Positions 43,186-50,917 of a stretch of DNA of 64,000 nucleotides are shown one piece after another. A program made the position numbers and the translations under genes. The stretch's first letter is position 1, and each line of letters starts with the position of its first letter. The notes under the pieces were generated by a model. The model was not told where the DNA came from and searched no databases. It saw only the letters and a program-made list of their open reading frames with translations. The stretch is taken from assembly GCA_021153325.1 (NCBI GenBank), contig JAGKTQ010000014.1:7685-71684 (forward strand), read 5' to 3'. The stretch comes from Lachnospiraceae bacterium (lineage in GTDB: Bacteria; Bacillota; Clostridia; Lachnospirales; Lachnospiraceae).

Positions 43186-45060
43186 CTATACACCAGTCTC
43201 TAATATAAGTCTGTCGTATATTTCCGTAAAGGTCTGTATCATTCTGGATGCTAAATTATAACTATTCTGGAACTGCACCAGGTTCAACGCTTCTTCATCT
43301 GTATCTACACCGGAGATGGACAATCTCTGATTATTGATCGTTGTAGAAATATTGGTATAGTTCTCATAAAATGTATTGGCTGCATTTGCATTCAATGAAA
43401 TATCAGAAAGGATACAAGTCAAAAAATCGCCTGCCGTACAATTTCTGAAGCTCATCTTATCTTTGCTGCCAAGCATCGTTGTCAGTTCTTCAATCACGTC
43501 ATAAGCTGCTACACCATCAGCCTGATCTTTTTTCGTTGCAAGCAAATCTGCATTTTTTTCGATGGCAGAAAGGATATCAAAATTTTTAGCTGTCAATTTA
43601 TAATAGCTATCTTCATCACTTCTTACAGAACCGCTGGTCGTCCACTGATCATAGCGAGCGCTGTCCGGCAGATCGTACTGTTCATCTGAAGTTTTGTAAT
43701 TTCCTGTAAATAAGTTGCATCCTTTGTCTCCATTGCTGCTATAACCACTGCAAAGGATATCGTTAACTGCCTGCGAAAAGCTTCTGATCCACTCGTTCAT
43801 CTGTGACATATAATAAGGAATTCCCTGATAGTCAACAGACTTTCCAGTATAAGCTTCTTTCCCAATAAGAGAGCTGTTCGCTGGAACATCACTTAATGTT
43901 TCATCAATATCAAAAACATAACAATAAGTAGTCTTTCCGGTAGCTGCATTATAATTTTGCTGGAACTCCCAACCTGTGTAATAGAACAGCTGGCTTCCAA
44001 ATACTGCCGTTCCCTGTTCGGAAAGGTTTGTTTTATTCAAATCGGTAAGATAATCTGCTGTAACTTCTACTGTTACTTTACCTTTTCCTGCTTTAATGAC
44101 TTTACCATTAAAGTACTCTTCGTTATTTCCATCTCTTAAATCCAAAAGTCCTTTTAAAGAACCTTTTTCATTATCACCAAGATTCAGTTTCTGACCATTA
44201 TACCAAGTAATATCATAAAGACCATCCACATCACTCTGATGTACCTTTTCATTGCTTGTACGTGCAGTACACTCCAAAGTATAGTAATCACTTCCGTTTA
44301 CAAGCATCTGATTACCTGCGATCTTAACAATGTAATTGGTTGCTCCTGTTTCTCTATCTGGATTATTGGAGTCTACCACATCGATCTCCGTTACTGATAC
44401 ATCTACAATTTCAGATAACTGATCTACTAAAAGTGTTCTTCTGTCACGCAGTTCATTTGCTGTACCACCAGTGGAAAGTTCTACTACGTTGATCTGTTTA
44501 TTGAGTGTTGCAATTTCAGATGCTAAAGAGTTGATCTCATCTACTTTGATTTTGATCTCCTGATTAATGCTTCTCTGTAATTCTTCCAGATTACCTGCCA
44601 GATTGTTAAAATACTCGCAAAGACTGGAAGCAGTTCCAATAAACTGTGTCTTTGTAGATGTAAGATCTGGTGTTTTTTCTACTTCTGCAAGATTGGAGAG
44701 CAAGGTATCAAAAATATTTCTAAAACCTTCTGTGGTACTGTCATCTGTAAAATACGCTTCAATCTGTGCATAATATTCTTGTTTTACAGCATATTCACCA
44801 ACTAAAGACTGATTGTTCCAATATTTTGTGTCGTAAAACTCATCACGAATTCTTTCAATAGCGATCGTATCAACACCAGCGCCCGCACAACCATAAGTAG
44901 TAAAGGTGCGGAGAGCTTCATATGCCTGTTGTATGGTAGTCTGGCGACTATACCCATCTGTATCTGCATTGGAAATATTGTTTGCTGTTGTATTTAAGGA
45001 CGCATTCGATGCACGAAGTCCTGAAGAAGAAATAACTAATCCAAAAAATGTTGACGGCAT
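43186..45060 (-). CDS. flgK: Hook-associated protein FlgK, second copy, 624 aa
   Basis: FlgK forms the first ring between hook and filament. The N-terminus (SSSGLRASNASLNTTANNISNADTDGYSRQ in pieces) and C-terminus (EEALNLVQFQNSYNLASRMIQTFTEIYDRL in pieces) are typical. The middle has been rebuilt relative to the first copy, with low similarity beyond the ends. Two flgK-like genes in a row occur in several Lachnospiraceae; one may act at a different junction. AGGAGGTGAGAG precedes the ATG, 13 bases after the first copy. Confidence 0.92.
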   Translation of the reverse strand: MPSTFFGLVISSSGLRASNASLNTTANNISNADTDGYSRQTTIQQAYEALRTFTTYGCAGAGVDTIAIERIRDEFYDTKYWNNQSLVGEYAVKQEYYAQIEAYFTDDSTTEGFRNIFDTLLSNLAEVEKTPDLTSTKTQFIGTASSLCEYFNNLAGNLEELQRSINQEIKIKVDEINSLASEIATLNKQINVVELSTGGTANELRDRRTLLVDQLSEIVDVSVTEIDVVDSNNPDRETGATNYIVKIAGNQMLVNGSDYYTLECTARTSNEKVHQSDVDGLYDITWYNGQKLNLGDNEKGSLKGLLDLRDGNNEEYFNGKVIKAGKGKVTVEVTADYLTDLNKTNLSEQGTAVFGSQLFYYTGWEFQQNYNAATGKTTYCYVFDIDETLSDVPANSSLIGKEAYTGKSVDYQGIPYYMSQMNEWIRSFSQAVNDILCSGYSSNGDKGCNLFTGNYKTSDEQYDLPDSARYDQWTTSGSVRSDEDSYYKLTAKNFDILSAIEKNADLLATKKDQADGVAAYDVIEELTTMLGSKDKMSFRNCTAGDFLTCILSDISLNANAANTFYENYTNISTTINNQRLSISGVDTDEEALNLVQFQNSYNLASRMIQTFTEIYDRLILETGV

Positions 45061-45073
45061 TCTCTCTCACCTC

Positions 45074-46654
45074 CTATACTGCCAATGTTGATATAATATG
45101 TTCTAACATCTCATCTACTACGTTAATATACCGGCTCGCTGCATTATAAGCATTTTGGTACATGATCATATTGGTAAGTTCTTCATCGGAAGAAACACCA
45201 ACTACCTGTTCTCTTGCACTTAATGCAGAGCTTACTGTAACCTCCTGGTTTTCATAGATTCCACGATATACATAACCGGAGTTTGCTACCTGTGCAACCA
45301 AATCCTCATAATATTCTTCCAAAGTTGTCTTTTTCTTTACGTTCGGATTCAGCGTATATTCTTCTGCTGAAAAAACAGCTTTCAAAGCATCTGCTTTTTC
45401 CTGATCGATCTCCTCATCCTTTTTACGGAAACTCAATAAACTTGGTTCCTGTAAAAGTTCCGGATTTACCTGAATATTTCCTACGCTGAACTTACCGCCA
45501 TTATCGGCAATCTCTACAAACAACTCCCATGAGTTTTCTCTGTCTTCTTCTGCTCTGAAATCCTCGCGTAACACTTCGTTCATCTTCGTTGTAACAAGAT
45601 GAATCAACTGATCAAATTCTGCTTCCAGATTCATTAATACGGACTGTGCAATATTGGTATTATAATAATCCTCATCTTCTAAATCTTCATAAGTAGCATA
45701 ATGATCACCGCGGGCAAGAAGCATGCTCTTCAAACTTCCGATATCTGTATTGTTATCAGAGGAAATTTCTTTTTGCAGATCAAAGACTTCAGCACCTTCA
45801 ATATCATATACTTTTTTGCCATTTTCATCATAGGACATCTTCGCATTGATATACCAGAATGGTGTATAAAATCCTGTCATTTCATCTGTTTGCAGTCCAA
45901 TTTTATAGCAGTTTTCACCTTTTACAAAATCAGTGCCTTCAATCTGAACGGAAACCGTTGTATCTGCTGCCTCTTTGTATGAAATATTTGCATAAGTAGC
46001 AAGTTCATCCAAAATGGCGTTTCTTGTATCTCTTAAATCGTTTGCTTTTTCTATACCAGCGCACTCAATTCTCTGAATCTGCTCATTTAACAACACGAGC
46101 TGCTCACCGTAGGAATTGATCTTATCAACAGTCTGTTTGATTTGTGTATTTAAGTTGTTCTGATAATTCTGTAAGCCTTCATATACACTTGTAGCTCTTG
46201 TCAAAAAGATAGATGCATACTGTACAAGCATCCCCTGTGTGATCGCATTTCCAGGATCTTTTGCAAGCTCCTGTACGGATGTCCACAAATCATCAAAGGA
46301 TTCCTGAAAAGATACACCATCTAACTCGCCAAGAAGTGTCTCTGCTTCTTCCATTGTTTCGCAGGAAACCTGATAAAAAGCACTTCTTCCTGACTCTCTT
46401 CTATATGTTTTATCGAGAAAATCATCTCGTACTTGTCTTACTTTGGAATAATATACTCCGTGACCAATCTGTTTATTGGACACAGATTCCGGATTAACTG
46501 ACAGGGTTGTATATTCACTAGTTCCTAACAGAACCTGTTGTCTTGTATACCCCTCAGTATCAAGATTTGACATATTGTGCGCTGTTGTATTGAGCGCATT
46601 CTGACTTGTTCTTAAACCGGAAGCTCCAACGTATAAATTTGCCATTAAAGCCAT
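45074..46654 (-). CDS. flgK: Hook-associated protein FlgK, first copy, 526 aa
   Basis: The N-terminal block ASGLRTSQNALNTTAHNMSN followed by LDTEGYTRQ, with the C-terminal block ELTNMIMYQNAYNAASRYINVV, identifies it as FlgK. The central domain includes GDHYATYEDLEDEDYY, a very acidic stretch. It follows flgN by 19 bases and reads with flgM-flgN-flgK-flgL. AGGTGATACG precedes the ATG. The paralogue directly downstream differs strongly in length and in its middle region, so the two may have separate positions in the junction or be used under different conditions. Confidence 0.93.
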   Translation of the reverse strand: MALMANLYVGASGLRTSQNALNTTAHNMSNLDTEGYTRQQVLLGTSEYTTLSVNPESVSNKQIGHGVYYSKVRQVRDDFLDKTYRRESGRSAFYQVSCETMEEAETLLGELDGVSFQESFDDLWTSVQELAKDPGNAITQGMLVQYASIFLTRATSVYEGLQNYQNNLNTQIKQTVDKINSYGEQLVLLNEQIQRIECAGIEKANDLRDTRNAILDELATYANISYKEAADTTVSVQIEGTDFVKGENCYKIGLQTDEMTGFYTPFWYINAKMSYDENGKKVYDIEGAEVFDLQKEISSDNNTDIGSLKSMLLARGDHYATYEDLEDEDYYNTNIAQSVLMNLEAEFDQLIHLVTTKMNEVLREDFRAEEDRENSWELFVEIADNGGKFSVGNIQVNPELLQEPSLLSFRKKDEEIDQEKADALKAVFSAEEYTLNPNVKKKTTLEEYYEDLVAQVANSGYVYRGIYENQEVTVSSALSAREQVVGVSSDEELTNMIMYQNAYNAASRYINVVDEMLEHIISTLAV

Positions 46655-46673
46655 GTCGTATCACCTCATTTTT

Positions 46674-47192
46674 CTACTGCTTCGCGTCAAATCTGCCTTC
46701 ATTTACTCCCATCGCATCGTTGGTCGTATACGCACCTTTTGTATAGTTGGCAGTTGCCGGTGCTGCTTTCATAGACTGGAGAACATTCAAGTCAAACTCT
46801 ACCATCTCTAATGCATTTTTGATAAGTTCACGATTTTGTTCATTGATCCGTTCCATCCGATGTACAACATCCTTTAACTTATCATGAACCTTTGCAAGCT
46901 TACCGCTCTCCTCTGGTCTGTCGCGTAGCATTTCAATTAAATTAACCAGTTTTAAATCTTTAACATCCTTGTTAATTACGTTGGCGATATCTCCAATAAC
47001 TTCTTCTCTTTGTTTTTCCAAGTGTTGGATTCTTCCTACAACGATTTGCTCTTCATCCGTGATCTGCTGCAATGCAGCCAAGTCGCCTTTAATAATGACC
47101 GGCGTCTTGTTAGTTGATAATCCTACCAAAATTTCATATTCAGAAGCCTCTGCTTCCAAAACGCTAATTAAGTTCTCCATTAAACTAGCCAA
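46674..47192 (-). CDS. flgN: FlgN-type chaperone, 172 aa
   Basis: Cytosolic export chaperone of FlgK and FlgL. Helical and charged, with MENLISVLEAEASEYEILVG, the TPVIIKGDLAALQQITDEEQ block, and NREIIKNALEMVEFDLNVL-like end common to clostridial FlgN. The gene sits where flgN belongs, between flgM (24 bases) and flgK. I keep the TTG at 47192 because GAGGTAA is eight bases away; an ATG four codons later would have no site. The Pro/Ala/Thr-rich tail is short. Confidence 0.9.
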   Translation of the reverse strand: MASLMENLISVLEAEASEYEILVGLSTNKTPVIIKGDLAALQQITDEEQIVVGRIQHLEKQREEVIGDIANVINKDVKDLKLVNLIEMLRDRPEESGKLAKVHDKLKDVVHRMERINEQNRELIKNALEMVEFDLNVLQSMKAAPATANYTKGAYTTNDAMGVNEGRFDAKQ

Positions 47193-47216
47193 ACGGATTA
47201 CCTCATTTCTTCATTA

Positions 47217-47480
47217 TTATATTTTTTCCAGTAATTTATCAGCAAAAGATTCGTTGCTTACCTGATAGGTTCCAGCATGGATGCTCTTTTTAAGAGGAGC
47301 GATCAGCTCTTCACGAACATCGGATGTTGTTGCAACTGCCTGCTTTGCAACGCGATAATCTTTTCCCATCGTGGACAGTTCTAGTTGGTCGGAAACAGCC
47401 TTGCTCTTACTTGCAGTGCCTGCCTTTGTTGTACTGGTTTTGTATATTTGTTGTACCTGGTTATATGCTTCTATACGCAT
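47217..47480 (-). CDS. flgM: Anti-sigma-28 factor FlgM
   Basis: Binds and blocks sigma-28 until the hook is finished, then is exported. The C-terminal half has the family pattern: VREELIAPLKKSIHAGTYQV then ESFADKLLEKI. The N-terminal half is disordered as usual. 87 aa is normal. A strong AAGGAGGAG precedes the ATG, and a very good sigma-28 promoter lies at 47539-47565. First gene of flgM-flgN-flgK-flgK-flgL. Confidence 0.92.
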   Translation of the reverse strand: MRIEAYNQVQQIYKTSTTKAGTASKSKAVSDQLELSTMGKDYRVAKQAVATTSDVREELIAPLKKSIHAGTYQVSNESFADKLLEKI

Positions 47481-47538
47481 AATAGACTCCTCCTTCCCTG
47501 TACCTTGTCTTCTACATTAAAAACTTTAACTATAATGA

Positions 47539-47565
47539 ATATCGGACTTTTTGACTTTTACTTTA
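47539..47565 (-). promoter_or_regulatory. Sigma-28 promoter of flgM
   Basis: On the minus strand TAAA (47562-47565), a 15-base spacer and TCCGATAT (47539-47546), the same -10 as the flagellin promoter. Confidence 0.88.
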
Positions 47566-47666
47566 GTTCTTTTTTAATTTTTTTCTTTTTCTCCCTCCAA
47601 TTTCCGCATTATGCTATAATATATTTATTTAGATAATATCGTTGCAAAAGTAAAAGGAGAATCAAA

Positions 47667-48518
47667 ATGAGTACCGAGCCAAAAAAAGAATCCGAACGCA
47701 AAAAACATCAGGCTGCCATAGAACAACGTCGAATGGAAGAAGGATTTCTTCCCCAATATTCCGATTTTTATTTTGAGAAAAAGCAAAGGGCAAGGAGCAC
47801 ATGGTTAGCGATATGGCTTTGTTTGATATCTTTTATTCCTGTTCCCGCCATCCTTTTTTTGCTGTATTATGCATTTGTTCAGAAATTCATTATGGAAAGA
47901 CAGAAAATGCGTGGCATCCGCTTTGAGGAATCCGGAATTGTCAAGTTAACTGCTTATGGTGAAAAAACAGTCGTTCCTTATTCCTGGATAGAGCAGTCCG
48001 TCACTGCAAATAGAATCTGTTACAAAAAGACGGGGATGCAGATCGGAACTGGTATCGAAAAACTTGTTTTTCATTATGAAATCGGAGATTCTACAGCACA
48101 AAGGCATATAGAAGACTGTTATGCCTTCCTGCAAAAGCATCTATCCGTCAAGCTGCCGCCTTTTGAAAAGAAATGCTTTGGTCTACTGGATCGTAAATAT
48201 TTTTATGAAAAAAGCCGTAAAAATCAGATCCTTTCTTTAATTTGTGCGGTCATTTTGTTCCGACTCCTATTGGGAACCTTACTCGCAAACAAAGCTTGCT
48301 GTATTTTCTTTTCTTCTGCATTCGCTTTATGGGAATGTTATTCTTTATATTTACTTTGCAAAAGTGGAAAACTTTTAGCATGCAATCAGGTAAAGCTAAT
48401 GAAAATCTTTCAAGAGTATCCAAATGCGAAATTCGGATGGCGATATACCGGCTATGTCTACTTTGTTGTTACTGCCATTGTTTTGATCTCGATAAATGGT
48501 TTTATTATTTATAGTTAA
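47667..48518 (+). CDS. Membrane protein of the radical SAM operon, 283 aa
   Basis: I do not recognise the family. A Lys/Glu-rich cytosolic start (about 50 residues) leads to a hydrophobic segment (about 50-75, WLAIWLCLISFIPVPAILFL). A soluble part of about 110 residues follows, whose strands (GIRFEESGIVKLTAYGEKTV, IEKLVFHYEIGD) suggest a PH-like domain. Two or three more membrane segments lie at about 190-235 and 258-280. AAAGGAGAATCAAA precedes the ATG, and a TATAAT lies at about 47613. The gene leads the plus-strand operon with the radical SAM enzyme 12 bases downstream, so it may anchor, scaffold or export the modified product. Confidence 0.7.
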   Translation: MSTEPKKESERKKHQAAIEQRRMEEGFLPQYSDFYFEKKQRARSTWLAIWLCLISFIPVPAILFLLYYAFVQKFIMERQKMRGIRFEESGIVKLTAYGEKTVVPYSWIEQSVTANRICYKKTGMQIGTGIEKLVFHYEIGDSTAQRHIEDCYAFLQKHLSVKLPPFEKKCFGLLDRKYFYEKSRKNQILSLICAVILFRLLLGTLLANKACCIFFSSAFALWECYSLYLLCKSGKLLACNQVKLMKIFQEYPNAKFGWRYTGYVYFVVTAIVLISINGFIIYS

Positions 48519-48530
48519 AGGAGTATCTTC

Positions 48531-49904
48531 ATGTTAAGTGAAAAATGGTATGAGTTAAAAAATTGGAAATCCGTTATACATACAACGTGGAATCCAAAAG
48601 GTCCCGGTGTCATCCGCATTCACATGATACCGCCAAAATTCAGTTGGTTTCATACTGCACCTGCAGTTGTTATATTAAACGGTCAGGATATCCTGCCCTT
48701 AAACGAATCGTGGGCAATTCTTTTGACAGAATTCATTAACCGTGTAAATACTTTTGGTCCTCATGAAATGGAGGAAGAGGATTTAGAAGCTATTTTAAAT
48801 GATGTGTTCCATCAAATGAGAAGGGTATATCCCAATGTGGAAAACGAGCAGCTGAAACAAGATTTGGAAATTATAATAGACACTTTTGAAGCTGTCATTT
48901 ATGGTGAAACTCCAAAACAGGAGATCGGACTTTTAAGTATTGGTGAATACGCGCCCCACATGACAGCACCTCACCGTATGGATTTAATGGTATCTGCCAT
49001 GACAAAAAATGGGCACTGGCACTGCAATCAAAAATGTCTGCACTGTTACGCCGCTGGTCAGACTTTATCTGAAGCGGAAGAACTTTCTACCGAAGAATGG
49101 AAAAAAATCATAGCAGCATGCCGTAAAGCCAAAATACCGCAGCTTACTTTTACTGGTGGTGAACCTACTCTTCGTAATGATCTGTGCGAGTTGATCGCAG
49201 AGGCGAAATGGTTCGTTACGAGACTGAATACCAATGGTGTTCTGCTCACGCCAGAGCTTTGCAATTCTCTCATGAAAGCAGAGCTGGATAGCGTACAGAT
49301 CACTTTTTACTCTGCTGATAAAAACATTCACAACGAATTAGTAGGCGCTGACAATTACGACAAAACCGTAGAAGGTATAAAAAATGCATTAGCCGCCGGA
49401 TTAAATTTAAGTATCAATACTCCATTGTGCAGCAAAAATAAAAATTATAAAGAAACCCTAGTCTTTTTGAAAGAACTTGGCGTGGAATATGTGACCTGCT
49501 CCGGTCTGATCGTAACAGGAAATGCAACAAAAGAATCTTCCACAGCCACACAGCTTTCCTCTGATGAAATTTATGAGACTGTAAAGGATGCTTCCACTTA
49601 CTGTTTTGCAAATGGTATGGAAATAAATTTCACTTCACCCGGTTGGATTTCAGAAGAAAAATTACTTGCATTAGGTCTGGATGTTCCTTCCTGTGGTGCT
49701 TGCTTAAGCAATATGGCAGTCACACCAAACGGCAAAGTCATTCCATGTCAGAGTTGGCTTGACGGTGAAGTATTAGGCGATATGCGAACCGATAGCTTTT
49801 CAAAAATCTGGAATCATGCTGCTTGTAAAAAGCGTCGGGCATTTTCATCGAAAATGGAGCAGACATGTCCTCTGCGCGGAAAGGCAGGTAATGCAAAATG
49901 TTGA
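48531..49904 (+). CDS. Radical SAM/SPASM enzyme, candidate peptide maturase, 457 aa
   Basis: Radical SAM domain from about residue 150: CNQKCLHC (C165, C169, C172) binds the catalytic 4Fe-4S cluster, followed by QLTFTGGEPTLRNDL (GGEP) and the SINTPLC strand. The C-terminus is a SPASM region with CGACLSNMAVTPNGKVIPCQSW and further Cys up to the end (TCPLRGKAGNAKC), which binds auxiliary clusters. Residues 1-150 hold a region with PAVVILNGQDILPLNESW and VFHQMRRVYP that resembles a PqqD-like peptide-recognition element; this is a guess. The stop overlaps by seven bases the start of the Cys-Ala repeat gene, so the repeat protein is the obvious substrate. Confidence 0.9.
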   Translation: MLSEKWYELKNWKSVIHTTWNPKGPGVIRIHMIPPKFSWFHTAPAVVILNGQDILPLNESWAILLTEFINRVNTFGPHEMEEEDLEAILNDVFHQMRRVYPNVENEQLKQDLEIIIDTFEAVIYGETPKQEIGLLSIGEYAPHMTAPHRMDLMVSAMTKNGHWHCNQKCLHCYAAGQTLSEAEELSTEEWKKIIAACRKAKIPQLTFTGGEPTLRNDLCELIAEAKWFVTRLNTNGVLLTPELCNSLMKAELDSVQITFYSADKNIHNELVGADNYDKTVEGIKNALAAGLNLSINTPLCSKNKNYKETLVFLKELGVEYVTCSGLIVTGNATKESSTATQLSSDEIYETVKDASTYCFANGMEINFTSPGWISEEKLLALGLDVPSCGACLSNMAVTPNGKVIPCQSWLDGEVLGDMRTDSFSKIWNHAACKKRRAFSSKMEQTCPLRGKAGNAKC

Positions 49905-50857
49905 AAAGAACAAAACAACTGCTGCTCTCCTTCCTGATTTGTATATTGGTTTTTGTTAACCTCCCGGTTTTCAAAGTAGATGCAGCATCTGATCTGGACA
50001 GGATTTTAGAATATACGATAGACATTGAACCCTACTCTGACGGCTCTCTATATATGGAGTATCATATTAAATGGGAAGTTTTGAACAGCACTTCCGAAGG
50101 ACCTTTAAGTTGGGTAAAAATTGGTATTCCCAACCAGTACGTGGAAGATTTGACAGCTTTAAGTGACTGTATTGATGAAATCAGTTATTATTACAGCAGT
50201 GATAGCGGCGACTATGTAAGACTGGATCTTGACCGTAACTATTATAAAGGGGAAATTGTTAATCTGGATTTTTCCATTCATCAGCATCGTATGTACGAAG
50301 GAACAGACGACCAACGTGTCTACACCTTTACACCAGGCTGGTTTGATGATATTGATGTCGATTATTTGTGTATCAGCTGGGATAAGAAAAATGTAACAAA
50401 TGCCTCTAGTTCTTACGATACCTCGAATGGAAATCTCATTTGGGATACCGACTTACCAAAGGGTGAAAAATATACGATTCAGGTCATTTATCCCGAAAGT
50501 GTATTTTCCAGTCAGGATAATAGCAAGGTAAATGCCAGAAAAACCGAAACTACAATTTTAACAATCGCCCTCCTTATCATTCCTTCTTTATTTGTTATTT
50601 TTGTACTGTTCTCTAAAAAGGTCGGTGCAAAAGATGATTATACAAAACATAGTGGAATGGGATATGTATATGCTCCACAAATGCGTAGTAATGTCCATGG
50701 TCGTAGTCATGGAAGCGGATGTGCCTGCGCTTGTGCATGTGCCTGTGCCTGCGCTGGTGGCGGACGTGCCGGATGCTCTAAAAAAGATTTCTATAGAACC
50801 AAACTGGAAACAAAGAAAATACGAGCAGCATTGCATGATCTGTCTTCCAATCCATAA
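49898..50857 (+). CDS. Membrane-anchored protein with six Cys-Ala repeats, 319 aa
   Basis: Signal peptide (residues 1-30), a beta-rich outer domain (about 31-210) reminiscent of the N-terminus of DUF2207 proteins, one membrane segment (about 218-239) and an 80-residue cytoplasmic tail. The tail contains GSG, six Cys-Ala units (C275-A286), GGGRAGC (C293) and a charged end. Codons for Cys (TGT/TGC) and Ala (GCC/GCT/GCA) are mixed, so the repeat is kept by selection on protein, not by DNA slippage. The tail is on the same side as the radical SAM enzyme encoded just upstream (seven-base overlap). This looks like a precursor or scaffold for thioether cross-links, as in sactipeptides or ranthipeptides, but displayed on a membrane anchor. 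Confidence 0.82.
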   Translation: MLKRTKQLLLSFLICILVFVNLPVFKVDAASDLDRILEYTIDIEPYSDGSLYMEYHIKWEVLNSTSEGPLSWVKIGIPNQYVEDLTALSDCIDEISYYYSSDSGDYVRLDLDRNYYKGEIVNLDFSIHQHRMYEGTDDQRVYTFTPGWFDDIDVDYLCISWDKKNVTNASSSYDTSNGNLIWDTDLPKGEKYTIQVIYPESVFSSQDNSKVNARKTETTILTIALLIIPSLFVIFVLFSKKVGAKDDYTKHSGMGYVYAPQMRSNVHGRSHGSGCACACACACACAGGGRAGCSKKDFYRTKLETKKIRAALHDLSSNP

Positions 50858-50861
50858 AAAT

Positions 50862-50917
50862 ACCCCATTTGTTAAATCTACATATAATACAATCTAACAA
50901 ATGGGGTTAGTTTTTTA
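50862..50917. terminator. Bidirectional terminator between the radical SAM operon and rpoC
   Basis: ACCCCATTTGTTA (50862-50874) and TAACAAATGGGGT (50895-50907) pair perfectly. TTTTTTATT follows on the plus strand and the rpoC stop codon overlaps that T run. Confidence 0.85.

Noticed and set aside
50592..50897. Plus-strand frame overlapping the Cys-Ala repeat gene, with VPALVHVPVPALVADVP repeats
   Set aside because: It is the same repeat read in another frame; no ribosome binding site, and the main frame is better supported.
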